The position numbers were made by a program, and so were the translations under genes. DNA of 64,000 nt from Bordetella petrii (lineage in GTDB: Bacteria; Pseudomonadota; Gammaproteobacteria; Burkholderiales; Burkholderiaceae_B): assembly GCA_017745595.1 (NCBI GenBank), contig WMBV01000019.1:60284-124283 (forward strand), given 5' to 3'. This document shows, piece after piece, positions 50,018 through 58,724 of the stretch (the first letter of the stretch is position 1; the number at the start of each line of letters is the position of its first letter). Under the pieces are notes generated by a model that worked only from the letters and a program-made list of their open reading frames with translations, was not told where the DNA came from and made no database searches.

Positions 50018-51051
50018 CAGATCACTTCGACGGCATAACGCTGTTTTGCGACCAGTTCGCCGATGGCGTCCAGCCGCAGTCCGGATTCGGCCGCGGCCGC
50101 CAGGAATTCGGCTTCGCCTTCGGGCGCCACCGCCACCAGCAGGCCGCCGCTGGTTTGCGGGTCGCACAGCAGGTTGATCTGTTGCGGGCCCAGCGGGGCG
50201 ATGCGTTCGCCATAGCTGTCGAAATTGCGGCCGGTGCCGCCCGGCACGCAGCCTTCGGCCAGGTAGTGCTCGATGCCGGGCAGGCGCGGCACGCGATCGA
50301 AATGCAGGCGCGCGCTGACGCCGCTGCCGTCGGCCATTTCGACCAGGTGTCCCAGCAGGCCGAAGCCGGTGACGTCGGTCATGGCCTTGACCGCGTCCAG
50401 CCTGCCGAAGCGGCTGCCGGGCCGGTTCAGGGTGCACATCCAGTCGCGCGCCAGGTGCGTGTCGGCCGGGCGCAGCTTGGATTTTTTTTCGGCGGTGGTC
50501 AGGATGCCGATGCCCAGCGGCTTGGTCAGGTACAGCTTGCAGCCCGCCGTGGCGGTGTCGTTGCGCTTGAGGCGGGCCTTGTCCACCACGCCGGTGACGG
50601 CGAGGCCGAAAATGGGTTCGGGCGCGTCGATGGAGTGCCCGCCGGCCAGGGCGATGCCGGCGGCATCGCAGGCCGCGCGGCCGCCGCGCACGACGTCGCG
50701 CGCGACTTCGGGCGGCAGCACGTTGACGGGCCACCCCAGGATGGCGATGGCCAGCAAGGGGTCGCCGCCCATGGCATAGATGTCGCTGATGGCGTTGGTG
50801 GCGGCGATGCGGCCGAAGTCGTACGGGTCATCGACGATGGGCATGAAGAAATCGGTGGTCGAGACCACGCCGCGCTGGTCGTCCAGGGCATACACGGCGG
50901 CATCGTCGCGCGAGGCATTGCCCACCCAGAGCTTCGGGTCGAGGTTCTGCGCGCCGCTGCCGGCCAGGATGATGTCCAGTACCTTGGGAGAAATCTTGCA
51001 GCCGCAGCCGGCTCCGTGGCTATATTGGGTAAGGCGAACCGGGGTATTCAT
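50017..51051 (-). CDS. selD: Selenide, water dikinase (SelD)
   Basis: The 344-residue enzyme makes selenophosphate from selenide and ATP. The active-site loop is [13 protein letters not shown] with Cys16, Cys18 and Lys19, so no selenocysteine is used. [33 protein letters not shown] and [12 protein letters not shown] are further family features. The start at 51051 matches the usual length; an upstream extension is unlikely. Linked to SelU, it supplies selenium for the tRNA modification; no selA or selB is in the window. Confidence 0.96.
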   Translation of the reverse strand: MNTPVRLTQYSHGAGCGCKISPKVLDIILAGSGAQNLDPKLWVGNASRDDAAVYALDDQRGVVSTTDFFMPIVDDPYDFGRIAATNAISDIYAMGGDPLLAIAILGWPVNVLPPEVARDVVRGGRAACDAAGIALAGGHSIDAPEPIFGLAVTGVVDKARLKRNDTATAGCKLYLTKPLGIGILTTAEKKSKLRPADTHLARDWMCTLNRPGSRFGRLDAVKAMTDVTGFGLLGHLVEMADGSGVSARLHFDRVPRLPGIEHYLAEGCVPGGTGRNFDSYGERIAPLGPQQINLLCDPQTSGGLLVAVAPEGEAEFLAAAAESGLRLDAIGELVAKQRYAVEVI

Positions 51052-51173
51052 GGGTTTTCCGTAGGGCGGGTCTGCGCTGATTCTAAACCAGCGCCCGAGG
51101 CGGCTTATTGCGCGGTATCCTGCCAACGATTCCTATGAAAAAGACCAACCTCGAAAAAAGCCAAGGCCAGGCC

Positions 51174-51644
51174 ATGCACATCTGGGTAGACGCGGACGCC
51201 TGTCCCGCCGTGGTCAAAGACATCTTGTACCGCGCGGCGCAGCGCTGGCAGCGGCCGCTGACCCTGGTGGCCAACCAGATGCTGCGCACGCCGCCCTCGG
51301 CCTGGGTGCGCGCGGTACAGGTGCCGCGCGGATTCGACCTGGCCGATGCCTATATCGTCGAGCACGCCGCGGCGGGCGACCTGGTGATCACCGGCGATAT
51401 TCCGCTGGCCGCCCAGGTGCTCGACAAGCAGGCGCTGGTGCTCAGCCCGCGCGGCGAACGCTACACCGCCGATACCATCCGCGAACGCCTGTCGATGCGC
51501 GACATGATGGAAGAACTGCGCAGCGCCGGCATCGACACCGGCGGCCCCGCGGCCTTCAGCCAGGCCGACCGGCGGGCTTTCGCCAATGCGCTGGACCGGC
51601 TGATGCTGGCCAGGGCGCGCGACGGTGGTCTTTCAGGTGTCTGA
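51174..51644 (+). CDS. YaiI/YqxD (UPF0178) family protein
   Basis: The 156-residue protein has the conserved opening [25 protein letters not shown], an Asp-rich PIN-like pattern ([25 protein letters not shown]), and NALDRLM at the end. The family is conserved in bacteria and is of unknown function, possibly a PIN-domain nuclease relative. The start is ATG 51174, with AAGG upstream; ATG 51135 is an alternative. Its stop codon TGA lies inside the following dyad repeat (51636-51666), so the last residues (SGV) are repeat-encoded. Confidence 0.88.
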   Translation: MHIWVDADACPAVVKDILYRAAQRWQRPLTLVANQMLRTPPSAWVRAVQVPRGFDLADAYIVEHAAAGDLVITGDIPLAAQVLDKQALVLSPRGERYTADTIRERLSMRDMMEELRSAGIDTGGPAAFSQADRRAFANALDRLMLARARDGGLSGV

Positions 51645-51727
51645 CTCCCGCAGGGTGTCAGACACCTGAAAGACCCTCAGGCTGTCTGCTCACAGCGGTG
51701 TCAGGCACCCTGGCGGGAGCCTGACAC
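51636..51727. repeat. Pair of dyad repeats, the first overlapping the YaiI-family stop codon
   Basis: Dyads at 51636-51666 (GGTGTCTGAC/GTCAGACACC) and 51697-51727 (GGTGTCAGGC/GCCTGACACC). The TGA in the left arm of the first serves as the stop codon of the upstream gene. The pair lies between convergent genes (YaiI family and the ABC permease), and can act as a bidirectional terminator. Confidence 0.9.
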
Positions 51728-51762
51728 CTGGCCGCGCGATCCCGCGCGGCTTCGCCGCACAC

Positions 51763-52572
51763 TCAAGAGGCGTCGCGCTGGCGCGCTTCGCCTTCCCAGA
51801 ACACGACGCGCTGGTGCAGCCGGCGCATCAGCAGCGAGCCGGTCAGGCCGATGGCCGCCAGCAGGAAAACGCCGGCGAACATGGTGGCCAGGCTCATGCT
51901 GACGGAGGCCGAGGCGATCAGGTAGCCCAGCCCCTGCTGGGCCGACAGGAATTCGCCCACCACCGCGCCGATCAGGGCCAGCGACACGCCTATCTGCAGG
52001 CCCGAGAAAATATCGCCGGCGGCCGCGGGAATTTTCACATGCAGCAGCAGGTACAGCCGGCTGGCGGAGTAGGCGCGGCAGGCGTCCAGCAGTTCCGGAT
52101 CGGCGCGCTTGATGCCGTTGACGGTATTCACGAACAGCGGAAAGAAACACACCAGCGCCACCAGCACGACCTTGGAGCTCATGCCGAATCCGAACCACAC
52201 CAGGATGATGGGCCCCAGCGCGACCTTGGGCATGGCCTGCAGGCCGATGAAGATCGGATAGCAGAACCGCTCGAAGGTGCGCGATTCGGCCAGCAGCGCG
52301 CCGAACAGCACCGCCAGGCCGCAGCCCAGCACGTAGCCGTACAGCGCTTCGGCCAGGGTGGTGCCGATGTGCGGCCACAGCGCGCCGCTGGCGAAGCCCT
52401 GTACCAGGGCCTGGAACACCGCCGCGGGCGCCGGCAGCAGGTAATCGGGAATGGCGAATGCCCGGATGGCCAGGTCCCAGGCCAACACCAGGACGGCCAG
52501 GCTGATCAGGGGGTATACCGGCGCGGGCAGGCGCGGCGCGCGCGGAGACGATGGACGACGGGTATCAGGCAT
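51763..52572 (-). CDS. ABC transporter permease (nitrate/sulfonate/taurine type)
   Basis: The 269-residue permease contains about six hydrophobic helices after a short Arg/Pro-rich start. The cytoplasmic loop segment includes YSASRLYLLLHVKIPAAAGDIFSGLQIGVSLALIGAVVGEFL. It has the same fold as the permease of the TPP operon (11524) but a divergent sequence. Its start overlaps the end of the ATPase gene at 52565. It forms the channel of the importer with the ATPase at 52565 and the binding protein at 54609. Confidence 0.92.
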   Translation of the reverse strand: MPDTRRPSSPRAPRLPAPVYPLISLAVLVLAWDLAIRAFAIPDYLLPAPAAVFQALVQGFASGALWPHIGTTLAEALYGYVLGCGLAVLFGALLAESRTFERFCYPIFIGLQAMPKVALGPIILVWFGFGMSSKVVLVALVCFFPLFVNTVNGIKRADPELLDACRAYSASRLYLLLHVKIPAAAGDIFSGLQIGVSLALIGAVVGEFLSAQQGLGYLIASASVSMSLATMFAGVFLLAAIGLTGSLLMRRLHQRVVFWEGEARQRDAS

Positions 52573-53323
52573 GCAGGAAGTGCTGCCGCAGATGCTGGCA
52601 GGCCTCGTTGAAATCGGATTGGCCCAGGGTGTCCGCCGTGCGCGGCCGCGCCAGGGCGGGGCGGAAGTCTTCGACGATGCGGCCGGGGCGGGGCGACAGC
52701 ACGATGATGCGATCGGCCAGGAACACGGCCTCGGGAATGCTGTGCGTGATGAACAGCACCGATTTGCGCGACTGGCTCCAGATGCGCTGCAGCTCCAGCG
52801 TCAGCGATTCGCGCGTCAGGGCGTCCAGCGCGGCGAAGGGTTCGTCCATCAGCAGGAGATCGGGGTCGGACATCAGCATGCGGGCAATGCCTACGCGCTG
52901 CTGCATGCCGCCCGACAGTTCGTGCGGATAGTTGCCGGCGAAGCCGTCCAGGCCTACCAGTTGCAGCAGTTCGCGCATGCGCGCGGGGGCGGACTCGGCG
53001 GGCAGCCCCAGCGTGCGCACCGGCAGCAGGATATTCTGCGCCACGGTTTTCCAGGGCAGCAGGTTGGGTTTCTGGAACACCACGCCGGCATGCCGGCTGG
53101 GGCCCGCGATGCCGTGGCCGCCCAGCCGCGCCTGGCCGGCGCTGGGCGCGATCAGGCCAGAGGCCAGCTTGACCAGGGTGGACTTGCCGCAACCCGACGG
53201 ACCCAGCACGGCCACGAATTCTCCCGCGCGCACCTCCAGGTCGATGGGACCCAGGGCGTCGATGTCGCCGCGCCGGCTGGGGTAGACCAGCCTGACCGCT
53301 TCCAGGCTCAGATCCAGGCTCAT
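52565..53323 (-). CDS. ABC transporter ATPase (nitrate/sulfonate/taurine type)
   Basis: The 252-residue ATPase carries Walker A GPSGCGKST, signature ELSGGMQQRVGIARML, Walker B LLLMDEPFAALDA and H-loop ITHSIPEAVFLADR. The start ATG 53323 begins MSLDLSLEAVRLVYPSRRG. It overlaps the permease by 8 bp and the BAAT-like gene by 4 bp, so all are one operon. Substrate specificity is set by the binding protein, not this subunit. Confidence 0.93.
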   Translation of the reverse strand: MSLDLSLEAVRLVYPSRRGDIDALGPIDLEVRAGEFVAVLGPSGCGKSTLVKLASGLIAPSAGQARLGGHGIAGPSRHAGVVFQKPNLLPWKTVAQNILLPVRTLGLPAESAPARMRELLQLVGLDGFAGNYPHELSGGMQQRVGIARMLMSDPDLLLMDEPFAALDALTRESLTLELQRIWSQSRKSVLFITHSIPEAVFLADRIIVLSPRPGRIVEDFRPALARPRTADTLGQSDFNEACQHLRQHFLHA

Positions 53324-54612
53324 GCCGTCGCCTCGCGCAGGAACCGCTGTACCGCCGTCCATGAGGCCCGGTTGGCGCGGGCGTTGGCGCTTGCGCTGCC
53401 GCCGCCGCTGAGCACCAGCTGGGCCACCGGATGCGGTTTGGCGATCAGGGTCGCGGGCACGTTGGGCAGCCCGATGGCGTGGCCGGCATCCTGGCAGCGC
53501 ACGTGCTCCACCGCCCAGGCGTGTCCGTGCGCGTGCAGCGTGGCGGCCACCTGCTCGGCGTAATACGTAGAAGGCCAGAACCCGTCGTCGGTCCCCGAGA
53601 TCAACATCACGGGGCCGGCGATGTGCTCGACCGGGATGCGCGCGGCCGCCACGCTGGGCGCGTGCGCCAGCGGGGTATGGAAAGCGGGTTCCTGGCGCAC
53701 GGGCGAGCCGTCGGCCGGCGCCTGCCGGAAGGCGGTCCAGTCGGCGCGCGGATTGTCCTGCCAGACGTTGGGCAGAGGCTGGCCCCGCCAGGTCCAGACC
53801 GGCGCGTCGGGCGGCTGGCCGGGCGCGCCGGCCCGCAGCGTGCCATGCACGACCGAACTGGGCACGTAGGCGATCACGGCGTTTACCAGGCCGGGAAAGC
53901 GCGCGCCCAGCAGCAGCGAAAGTTCGCCGCCGCGCGACTGGCCCGTGACTGCGACGAAGCCGCGGCGCGGCGCGTGCGTGCGGCGCAGCCATTGCAGGGC
54001 CTGCTGGAAATATTCCAGGGGGATATCGGCGATATGGTCGGGCCGGCCCGGCGCCTTGAAATAGCCCAGCGCCAGCGCCAGGTAGCCATGCGCGGCGTAC
54101 AGCGCGGCCCGCTGGCGGGGGATGCCGCCGCCGGAGCCGTTGAACACCATGATGGCGGGGTGCGGGCCCGGCGTGGCCGGCGTGTACAGCGTGCCCACGA
54201 CTTCGCCGGCCAGTTCGGCGCGCTGGACGCCGGCCCCCTCGTAGCGCTGCACGAACGTGCCCCGCAGCCGCAGCGCGCCGCAGGCCACTTCGACCGCGAT
54301 TTCCAGGGGCGCGGTCTCGTCGCTGAGCTCGGGCGCGCTGGGCGGCGTTTCGCGGCGCATCGACCACACCGCGGCCATGGCATCGGCCACGTTCCAGTCG
54401 CCGCCGACGGGCGCCTGGGCGTCCAGGTCCAGCACGCCATCGGGCCCTACCGCGAATTCGGCCTGGCTGCGCCAGTGGCTGCCGTCGGGATGCCGCAGCG
54501 TGGCGGTCACCTGGGCCGGGCCGGCCGGCAGGCCGCGCGCGACGATGCGGCGCGGCACGTCCAGCAGCCCGTCCGCGGGCGTGATCTGCAGGCTGGCGTC
54601 CGGCGTGCTCAT
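53320..54612 (-). CDS. BAAT/acyl-CoA thioester hydrolase family protein
   Basis: The 430-residue protein has an N-terminal immunoglobulin-like domain and a C-terminal alpha/beta-hydrolase domain, as in bile-acid-CoA:amino-acid N-acyltransferases and acyl-CoA thioesterases. The nucleophile is Ser226 in TGQSRGGELS (mammalian BAAT uses Cys), with Asp342/343 in GTDDGFWPS and His378 in DAGHAIGLPN. A Ser nucleophile usually gives thioesterase activity. Its start region overlaps the binding-protein stop (54609), and its stop overlaps the ATPase start. Confidence 0.85.
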   Translation of the reverse strand: MSTPDASLQITPADGLLDVPRRIVARGLPAGPAQVTATLRHPDGSHWRSQAEFAVGPDGVLDLDAQAPVGGDWNVADAMAAVWSMRRETPPSAPELSDETAPLEIAVEVACGALRLRGTFVQRYEGAGVQRAELAGEVVGTLYTPATPGPHPAIMVFNGSGGGIPRQRAALYAAHGYLALALGYFKAPGRPDHIADIPLEYFQQALQWLRRTHAPRRGFVAVTGQSRGGELSLLLGARFPGLVNAVIAYVPSSVVHGTLRAGAPGQPPDAPVWTWRGQPLPNVWQDNPRADWTAFRQAPADGSPVRQEPAFHTPLAHAPSVAAARIPVEHIAGPVMLISGTDDGFWPSTYYAEQVAATLHAHGHAWAVEHVRCQDAGHAIGLPNVPATLIAKPHPVAQLVLSGGGSASANARANRASWTAVQRFLREATA

Positions 54613-55685
54613 TGCTGTTCCTTCGCCTGGGCGCGCACGGCTTGCGCGTCGAAGTCGTTGATCTGGCCGATCAGGTCATTCGAGAAAATGCGCTCGACGG
54701 GCACGTCGGCCGACGGGTATTCGCCCGCCTTGTGCATGGCCTCGATGCCGGCGCGGATCGCCGCCAGGTTGTATTGGCCGGGCACGCGCGCCGTGCCGTC
54801 GGGTTTGTGCAGCACACGTTCCAGGCGGCGCGATAGCAGGGTCGTGGCCTTTTCGAGTTCGACCGCCTGGTCGCCGTCGGGGCGGGCTTCCGGATGCGCG
54901 CGCCAGTATGCTTGCACGCAGAATCGCGGGTTGGCTTCGCAGGCGATCTGGCCCTTGGTGTAGGCCCGCGCGAAACGCACCAGCAGGTCGGGGTGATCGC
55001 GATAGGTGTCCTGGTGCGTGATGAAACCATTGCCCGCGGTTTCGTTGAAAACCGGCGGATAGGCCACGCGCCGTATCTTGGTGCCCGACATTTCCAGCAT
55101 GTCGTTCCAGCTGCTGTTGAAATTCAGCGCATCGACCTGCCCGGTGCGCAAGGCCTGGAAGCCCGCCGCCAGCGCGCCGACGGCCACGAATTCCACATTT
55201 TTGCCGGGTTCCAGGCCGGCCGTGCGCAGCGCCGCGCGGCCGCCGGGAATGGTGCCCCAGGTCAGCGCGCCCACGCCGATCTTCTTGTCTTTCAGGTCGG
55301 CCAACGCATGGATGGGGCCGTCGGCCAGCACGGCGAATTCCATGGTGTTGGCCGGCACGCCGTTGTAGAAATAGCGCAGCGGCAGCGGATCTTTGCTATT
55401 GAAATAGCTGGAGATCACCGGCTCGGACGTGGGGTAGCCCAAGGTGACGCGCTTGCTGGCCACTTGCGGCAGCAGCGCGCCCGCGCCCTGGAACACGATG
55501 GTCTTGACGTTGAGGTCTTCCTGCTTGAAATAGCCCAGTTCCTCGGCGGCCGCATAGGGGGCGCCGTCGTGCACGGCGGGGGGAATGGCCAGGGCTACGG
55601 TGACGTCGTCGGCGGCGTGGGCGCCGGCCGCGGCCGCGCCGAATGCGACGCACCAGGCGGCGCGCGCCAGATTACGGATTTTCAT
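54609..55685 (-). CDS. ABC substrate-binding protein (nitrate/sulfonate/taurine type)
   Basis: The 358-residue exported protein has the signal peptide MKIRNLARAAWCVAFGAAAAGAHA. An NMT1/SsuA-like core follows: VALAIPPAVHDGAPYAAAEELGYFKQEDLNVKTIVFQGAGALLPQVAS, then IHALADLKDKKIGVG and LRTGQVDALNFNSS. It overlaps the acyl-CoA ligase gene by 14 bp, implying coupled expression. The gene order binding protein-BAAT-ATPase-permease is unusual because an enzyme gene splits the transporter. Its ligand may be an aromatic or aliphatic acid. Confidence 0.9.
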   Translation of the reverse strand: MKIRNLARAAWCVAFGAAAAGAHAADDVTVALAIPPAVHDGAPYAAAEELGYFKQEDLNVKTIVFQGAGALLPQVASKRVTLGYPTSEPVISSYFNSKDPLPLRYFYNGVPANTMEFAVLADGPIHALADLKDKKIGVGALTWGTIPGGRAALRTAGLEPGKNVEFVAVGALAAGFQALRTGQVDALNFNSSWNDMLEMSGTKIRRVAYPPVFNETAGNGFITHQDTYRDHPDLLVRFARAYTKGQIACEANPRFCVQAYWRAHPEARPDGDQAVELEKATTLLSRRLERVLHKPDGTARVPGQYNLAAIRAGIEAMHKAGEYPSADVPVERIFSNDLIGQINDFDAQAVRAQAKEQQ

Positions 55686-57231
55686 GGGAGGTTCCTGTGT
55701 GGGACAAGGCCGTGTCGCGCGGGACGGCGCGGCCGGTATGTTCGGCCGCCATGCGCAGCAGGCGCGCGCGGTCGATCTTGTTGGTGCTGGCCAGGGGCAG
55801 CGCGGGCACGAACCAGACGTGGCGCGGATGCTGGTAGGCCGGGGCATGCGCCAGCGCGAACTGCTTGATGTCGGCCTCGTCCGCGGCGGCGCCGGCGCGC
55901 GGCACCACGAAGGCCACCGGCTTGGTGCCCTTGATGTCGTCCTCGATGGGTACCACGCAGGCCTGCTGTACGGCGGGGTGGCGTTCCAGCATGCGCTCGA
56001 CCTCGGCGGGGTAGATGTTCTCGCCGCCGGACACGAACATGTCGTCGCGGCGGCCCACGAAGGTATAGAACCCGTGGGCATCGCGATGGAACACGTCGCC
56101 CGTGCGGTAATAGCCGTCGTCGGTGAACGGCGTGCCCAGGTCGGGGCGCTGGTGGTAGCCCTGCATCAGGCCGGGGCTTTTCAGTTCGAGCACGCCGGTG
56201 TCCGGGGCGTCTTGCGGGCCCCGGCTCAGGCGGACCCGCACCGCCGGATGGGGATAGCCCACCGAAGCGGGCGGCGTGGGCAGGCCCTCGGGATGCGGGC
56301 CGAACACCACCGGCCCGCCTTCGGTGGTGCCGTAGGCGTTGATGACCCGGGCGTTGGGCAGCATGTCGTGGATCTGCCGCCACAGGCTGGCGCTGACCGG
56401 CGCCGAGCCCATGCGGATCGCGCGCACCGAGGCGAGATCGGTGGCCGCCAGCAGCGCGTGCTCGCGCAGCATCATGGCGATCATGGGGGGCACGGCCGTC
56501 AGCCAGGTGACGCGATAACGCTCGATGGCGCGGATATAGGCCGGCGCCTGGAACTGGGGCAGCAGCACCGCGCTGGCGCCGCAGGCCAGCACCAGCAGCG
56601 ACAGCGCCAATGCGTTCATGTGATAAAGCGGGGCGGCGATCAGGGTGCGTTCGCCGTCGAGCGGCGTGGCGGCCTGGCGCATGCGGACGGTCCAGCACTG
56701 GCCGGCGTGCGTCAGGCGCACGCCCTTGGGGCGGCCGGTCGACCCCGAGGTGTACAGCATCAATGCCAGGGTGTCCGGCGCTACGGGCGCCGGGGGCACG
56801 CCGTCGTCGGCCGGCAGCGCGTCCCAGGCCGGGCCGTCCAGGTCCAGCGCATCGGCCGCGGCCGGCACGGCCCCCGCGCGCGCGGCGTCGTGCAGCACCA
56901 GGCGCGCGCCGCAGTCGTGCAATATATAGGCGATGGTCTCGGGCGGAAACTTGAAATTCACCGGCACGGCCACCAGGCCCGCGCGCTGGATGCCCGCCAG
57001 CGCGGCCAGGTAACGGGCCGAGTTGGCCGCCAGGATGGCGATGCGCTCGCCCGGCGCATAGCCGCGCGCGCGCAACGCCGTGGCCACGCGGCGTGCCGCC
57101 GCGCGCAATTGCGCGTAGGTCCAGGTCTGGGCGTGCTCGCCGGCGTCCAGCGCGATCAGCGCGACCCGTTCGGGGTCCGATTGCGCGGTCGCGTCGAGCA
57201 GGGCGCCCAGGTTTTCTACCGACGTGGCCAT
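55672..57231 (-). CDS. AMP-binding acyl-CoA ligase
   Basis: The 519-residue enzyme of the ANL superfamily has the P-loop TSGSTGRPKG (161-170), the A5 core YGTTEGGPVVFGP, DDGYYRTGD and the C-terminal Lys in ASTNKIDRARL. It activates a carboxylic acid to the acyl-AMP and then acyl-CoA. The neighbouring importer, PaaI-type thioesterase and BAAT-like enzyme suggest the acid is imported and activated here. The substrate class (medium chain, aromatic or other) cannot be read from the sequence. Confidence 0.93.
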   Translation of the reverse strand: MATSVENLGALLDATAQSDPERVALIALDAGEHAQTWTYAQLRAAARRVATALRARGYAPGERIAILAANSARYLAALAGIQRAGLVAVPVNFKFPPETIAYILHDCGARLVLHDAARAGAVPAAADALDLDGPAWDALPADDGVPPAPVAPDTLALMLYTSGSTGRPKGVRLTHAGQCWTVRMRQAATPLDGERTLIAAPLYHMNALALSLLVLACGASAVLLPQFQAPAYIRAIERYRVTWLTAVPPMIAMMLREHALLAATDLASVRAIRMGSAPVSASLWRQIHDMLPNARVINAYGTTEGGPVVFGPHPEGLPTPPASVGYPHPAVRVRLSRGPQDAPDTGVLELKSPGLMQGYHQRPDLGTPFTDDGYYRTGDVFHRDAHGFYTFVGRRDDMFVSGGENIYPAEVERMLERHPAVQQACVVPIEDDIKGTKPVAFVVPRAGAAADEADIKQFALAHAPAYQHPRHVWFVPALPLASTNKIDRARLLRMAAEHTGRAVPRDTALSHTGTSHENP

Positions 57232-57243
57232 GGCGGCTACGCC

Positions 57244-57666
57244 TCAGGCGCGGGGCGTGGAATACACGCCGCGGCCGCTGGCGACCAGCTTGCCTTCGCT
57301 GTCATAGACGTGCGCTTCGGCCGTCGATACCTGCGAGCCGAACTTGATGACCTTGCCGCGCACGCGCAGGTCGCCGGGCAGCGCGGCGCGATGGTAGTCG
57401 ACGCGCAGATCGATGGTGGGCACGCCGCGCCCGGTCTGCGAGACCAGGGCCCAGTCGGCCGCCAGGTCGACCAGCGCGGCCAGGATGCCGCCATGCGTGT
57501 AGCGCTTGTCGGGGTTGACGACCCATTCTTCGCGCCAGCGCGCCGTCAGTTCGATTTCGCCCGCGGCCACCGAGGCGACTTCGAGCCCCAGCCATTGGTG
57601 ATAGGGGCCTCGCAGCAGGCGTTCCTGGATGGCTTCGGCGGTGGGCAGGGGAGTGTTTTCGCTCAT
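57244..57666 (-). CDS. PaaI-type hot-dog thioesterase
   Basis: The 140-residue protein has a hot-dog fold with YTHGGILAALVDLAADWALVS, as in PaaI/YbgC-type acyl-CoA thioesterases. The catalytic region VVNPDKRYTHGG is intact. PaaI-type enzymes hydrolyse stray ring-hydroxylated or aromatic CoA thioesters. It lies 12 bp downstream of the quinone-oxidoreductase-like gene and 12 bp upstream of the ligase gene, in one operon. It may rescue trapped CoA. Confidence 0.88.
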   Translation of the reverse strand: MSENTPLPTAEAIQERLLRGPYHQWLGLEVASVAAGEIELTARWREEWVVNPDKRYTHGGILAALVDLAADWALVSQTGRGVPTIDLRVDYHRAALPGDLRVRGKVIKFGSQVSTAEAHVYDSEGKLVASGRGVYSTPRA

Positions 57667-57680
57667 GATGCAGATCCGGT

Positions 57681-58697
57681 TCAGGGGTTGACGATGACTT
57701 TGCCCAGCACTTCGCGGTCGCGGATCAGGGCCAGGCCGTCGGCGGCCTGCTCCAGCGGCACGCGGCGGTCGATCAGCGGATCGATGCGGCCCTCGGCCAC
57801 CAGGTCGAGCAGGGCCTTGAGGTTGTCGTCGTAGAAACTGTTGGAACCCTTGATGTTCAGCTCGAAGCTCCAGACATAGCGCAGGTCTTCGGCGGGCGCA
57901 TGGCCGGCGGTGGCGCCGCATACCAGCAGCGTGCCGCCGCGTTTCAGGCACTTCAGCGACGGAACCCAGGTGTCGCCGCCGGTGAAGTTGATCACCACGT
58001 CCACGCCGCCCTCGCGGGTGCGGCGCTGCGGCTTGCCATACTGGCCGATGGCCCACTTCGAGAAGTCGGTGTCGCGGTAATTGACCAGGTGGTCGGCGCC
58101 GATGGCCTTCAGGCCCTCGAGCTTGGCGGCGCTGCCCGCGCACGCGACGACTTCGGCGCCCAGCAGCTTGGCCAGCACCACGCAGGCCGTGCCCACGCCG
58201 CCGCTGGCACCCAGCACCAGCACCTTGTCGCCCGCCTTGACGGTGTTGTGCGTGATCAGCATTCGGTGGGCGGTGCCGTAGGCCACCGGCAGCGCGGCCG
58301 CCGCGTCGAAACCGACCTTTTCGGGCAGCGCGATCAACTGGTCTTGAGACACCAGGCAATACTCGGCCATGCCGCCATCGAGCATTTCGCCCATCAGGCC
58401 GCGCGACTTGTTCAGCGGGTTGACCAGCACGCGGTCGCCGGCTTGCCAGCCCGTGACGTCGGGGCCGACTTCCGTGATCTCGCCGGCCATGTCCAAACCG
58501 ATCACCACGGGCAGCGGAACCTTGATGCCGGGCATGCCCTGCACCGTAAAGACGTCGTGGTAGTTGAAAGACGAGGCCTTGACGCGGATCACCACGTGGC
58601 CGGCGGTGGCGGCGGGAACGGGCTTGTCCGTCACCACCCGCAGGCGGTCCAGTCCGCCGTGTTCGGACAGCACGAGGGCTTTCATGGTTTTGCTCAT
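57681..58697 (-). CDS. Zinc-independent quinone oxidoreductase-like MDR enzyme
   Basis: The 338-residue medium-chain dehydrogenase/reductase has the N-terminal GroES-like domain (FNYHDVFTVQGMPGIKVPLPVVIGLDMAGEI) and the Rossmann loop GASGGVGTACVVLAKLLGAEVVACAG. The zinc-binding Cys/His pattern of alcohol dehydrogenases is lacking, so it is of the quinone oxidoreductase/enoyl reductase type, using NAD(P)H to reduce activated double bonds or quinones. It is the first gene of the ligase-thioesterase group. Confidence 0.88.
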   Translation of the reverse strand: MSKTMKALVLSEHGGLDRLRVVTDKPVPAATAGHVVIRVKASSFNYHDVFTVQGMPGIKVPLPVVIGLDMAGEITEVGPDVTGWQAGDRVLVNPLNKSRGLMGEMLDGGMAEYCLVSQDQLIALPEKVGFDAAAALPVAYGTAHRMLITHNTVKAGDKVLVLGASGGVGTACVVLAKLLGAEVVACAGSAAKLEGLKAIGADHLVNYRDTDFSKWAIGQYGKPQRRTREGGVDVVINFTGGDTWVPSLKCLKRGGTLLVCGATAGHAPAEDLRYVWSFELNIKGSNSFYDDNLKALLDLVAEGRIDPLIDRRVPLEQAADGLALIRDREVLGKVIVNP

Positions 58698-58724
58698 GGT
58701 GGGTTTCCTAAAGAAGAAAAGTGT

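Noticed and set aside
50017..51051. Selenocysteine in SelD
   Set aside because: The active-site position is a normal Cys codon in GAGCGCK; no in-frame TGA is present.
7919..51727. Dyad repeats as a CRISPR array
   Set aside because: Copies are dispersed over 44 kb, occur in opposite-facing pairs, and no cas genes or regular spacers are present.
55585..57834. A 749-residue plus-strand open frame opposite the acyl-CoA ligase
   Set aside because: It is antisense to a canonical ANL enzyme and lacks any domain or start signal.
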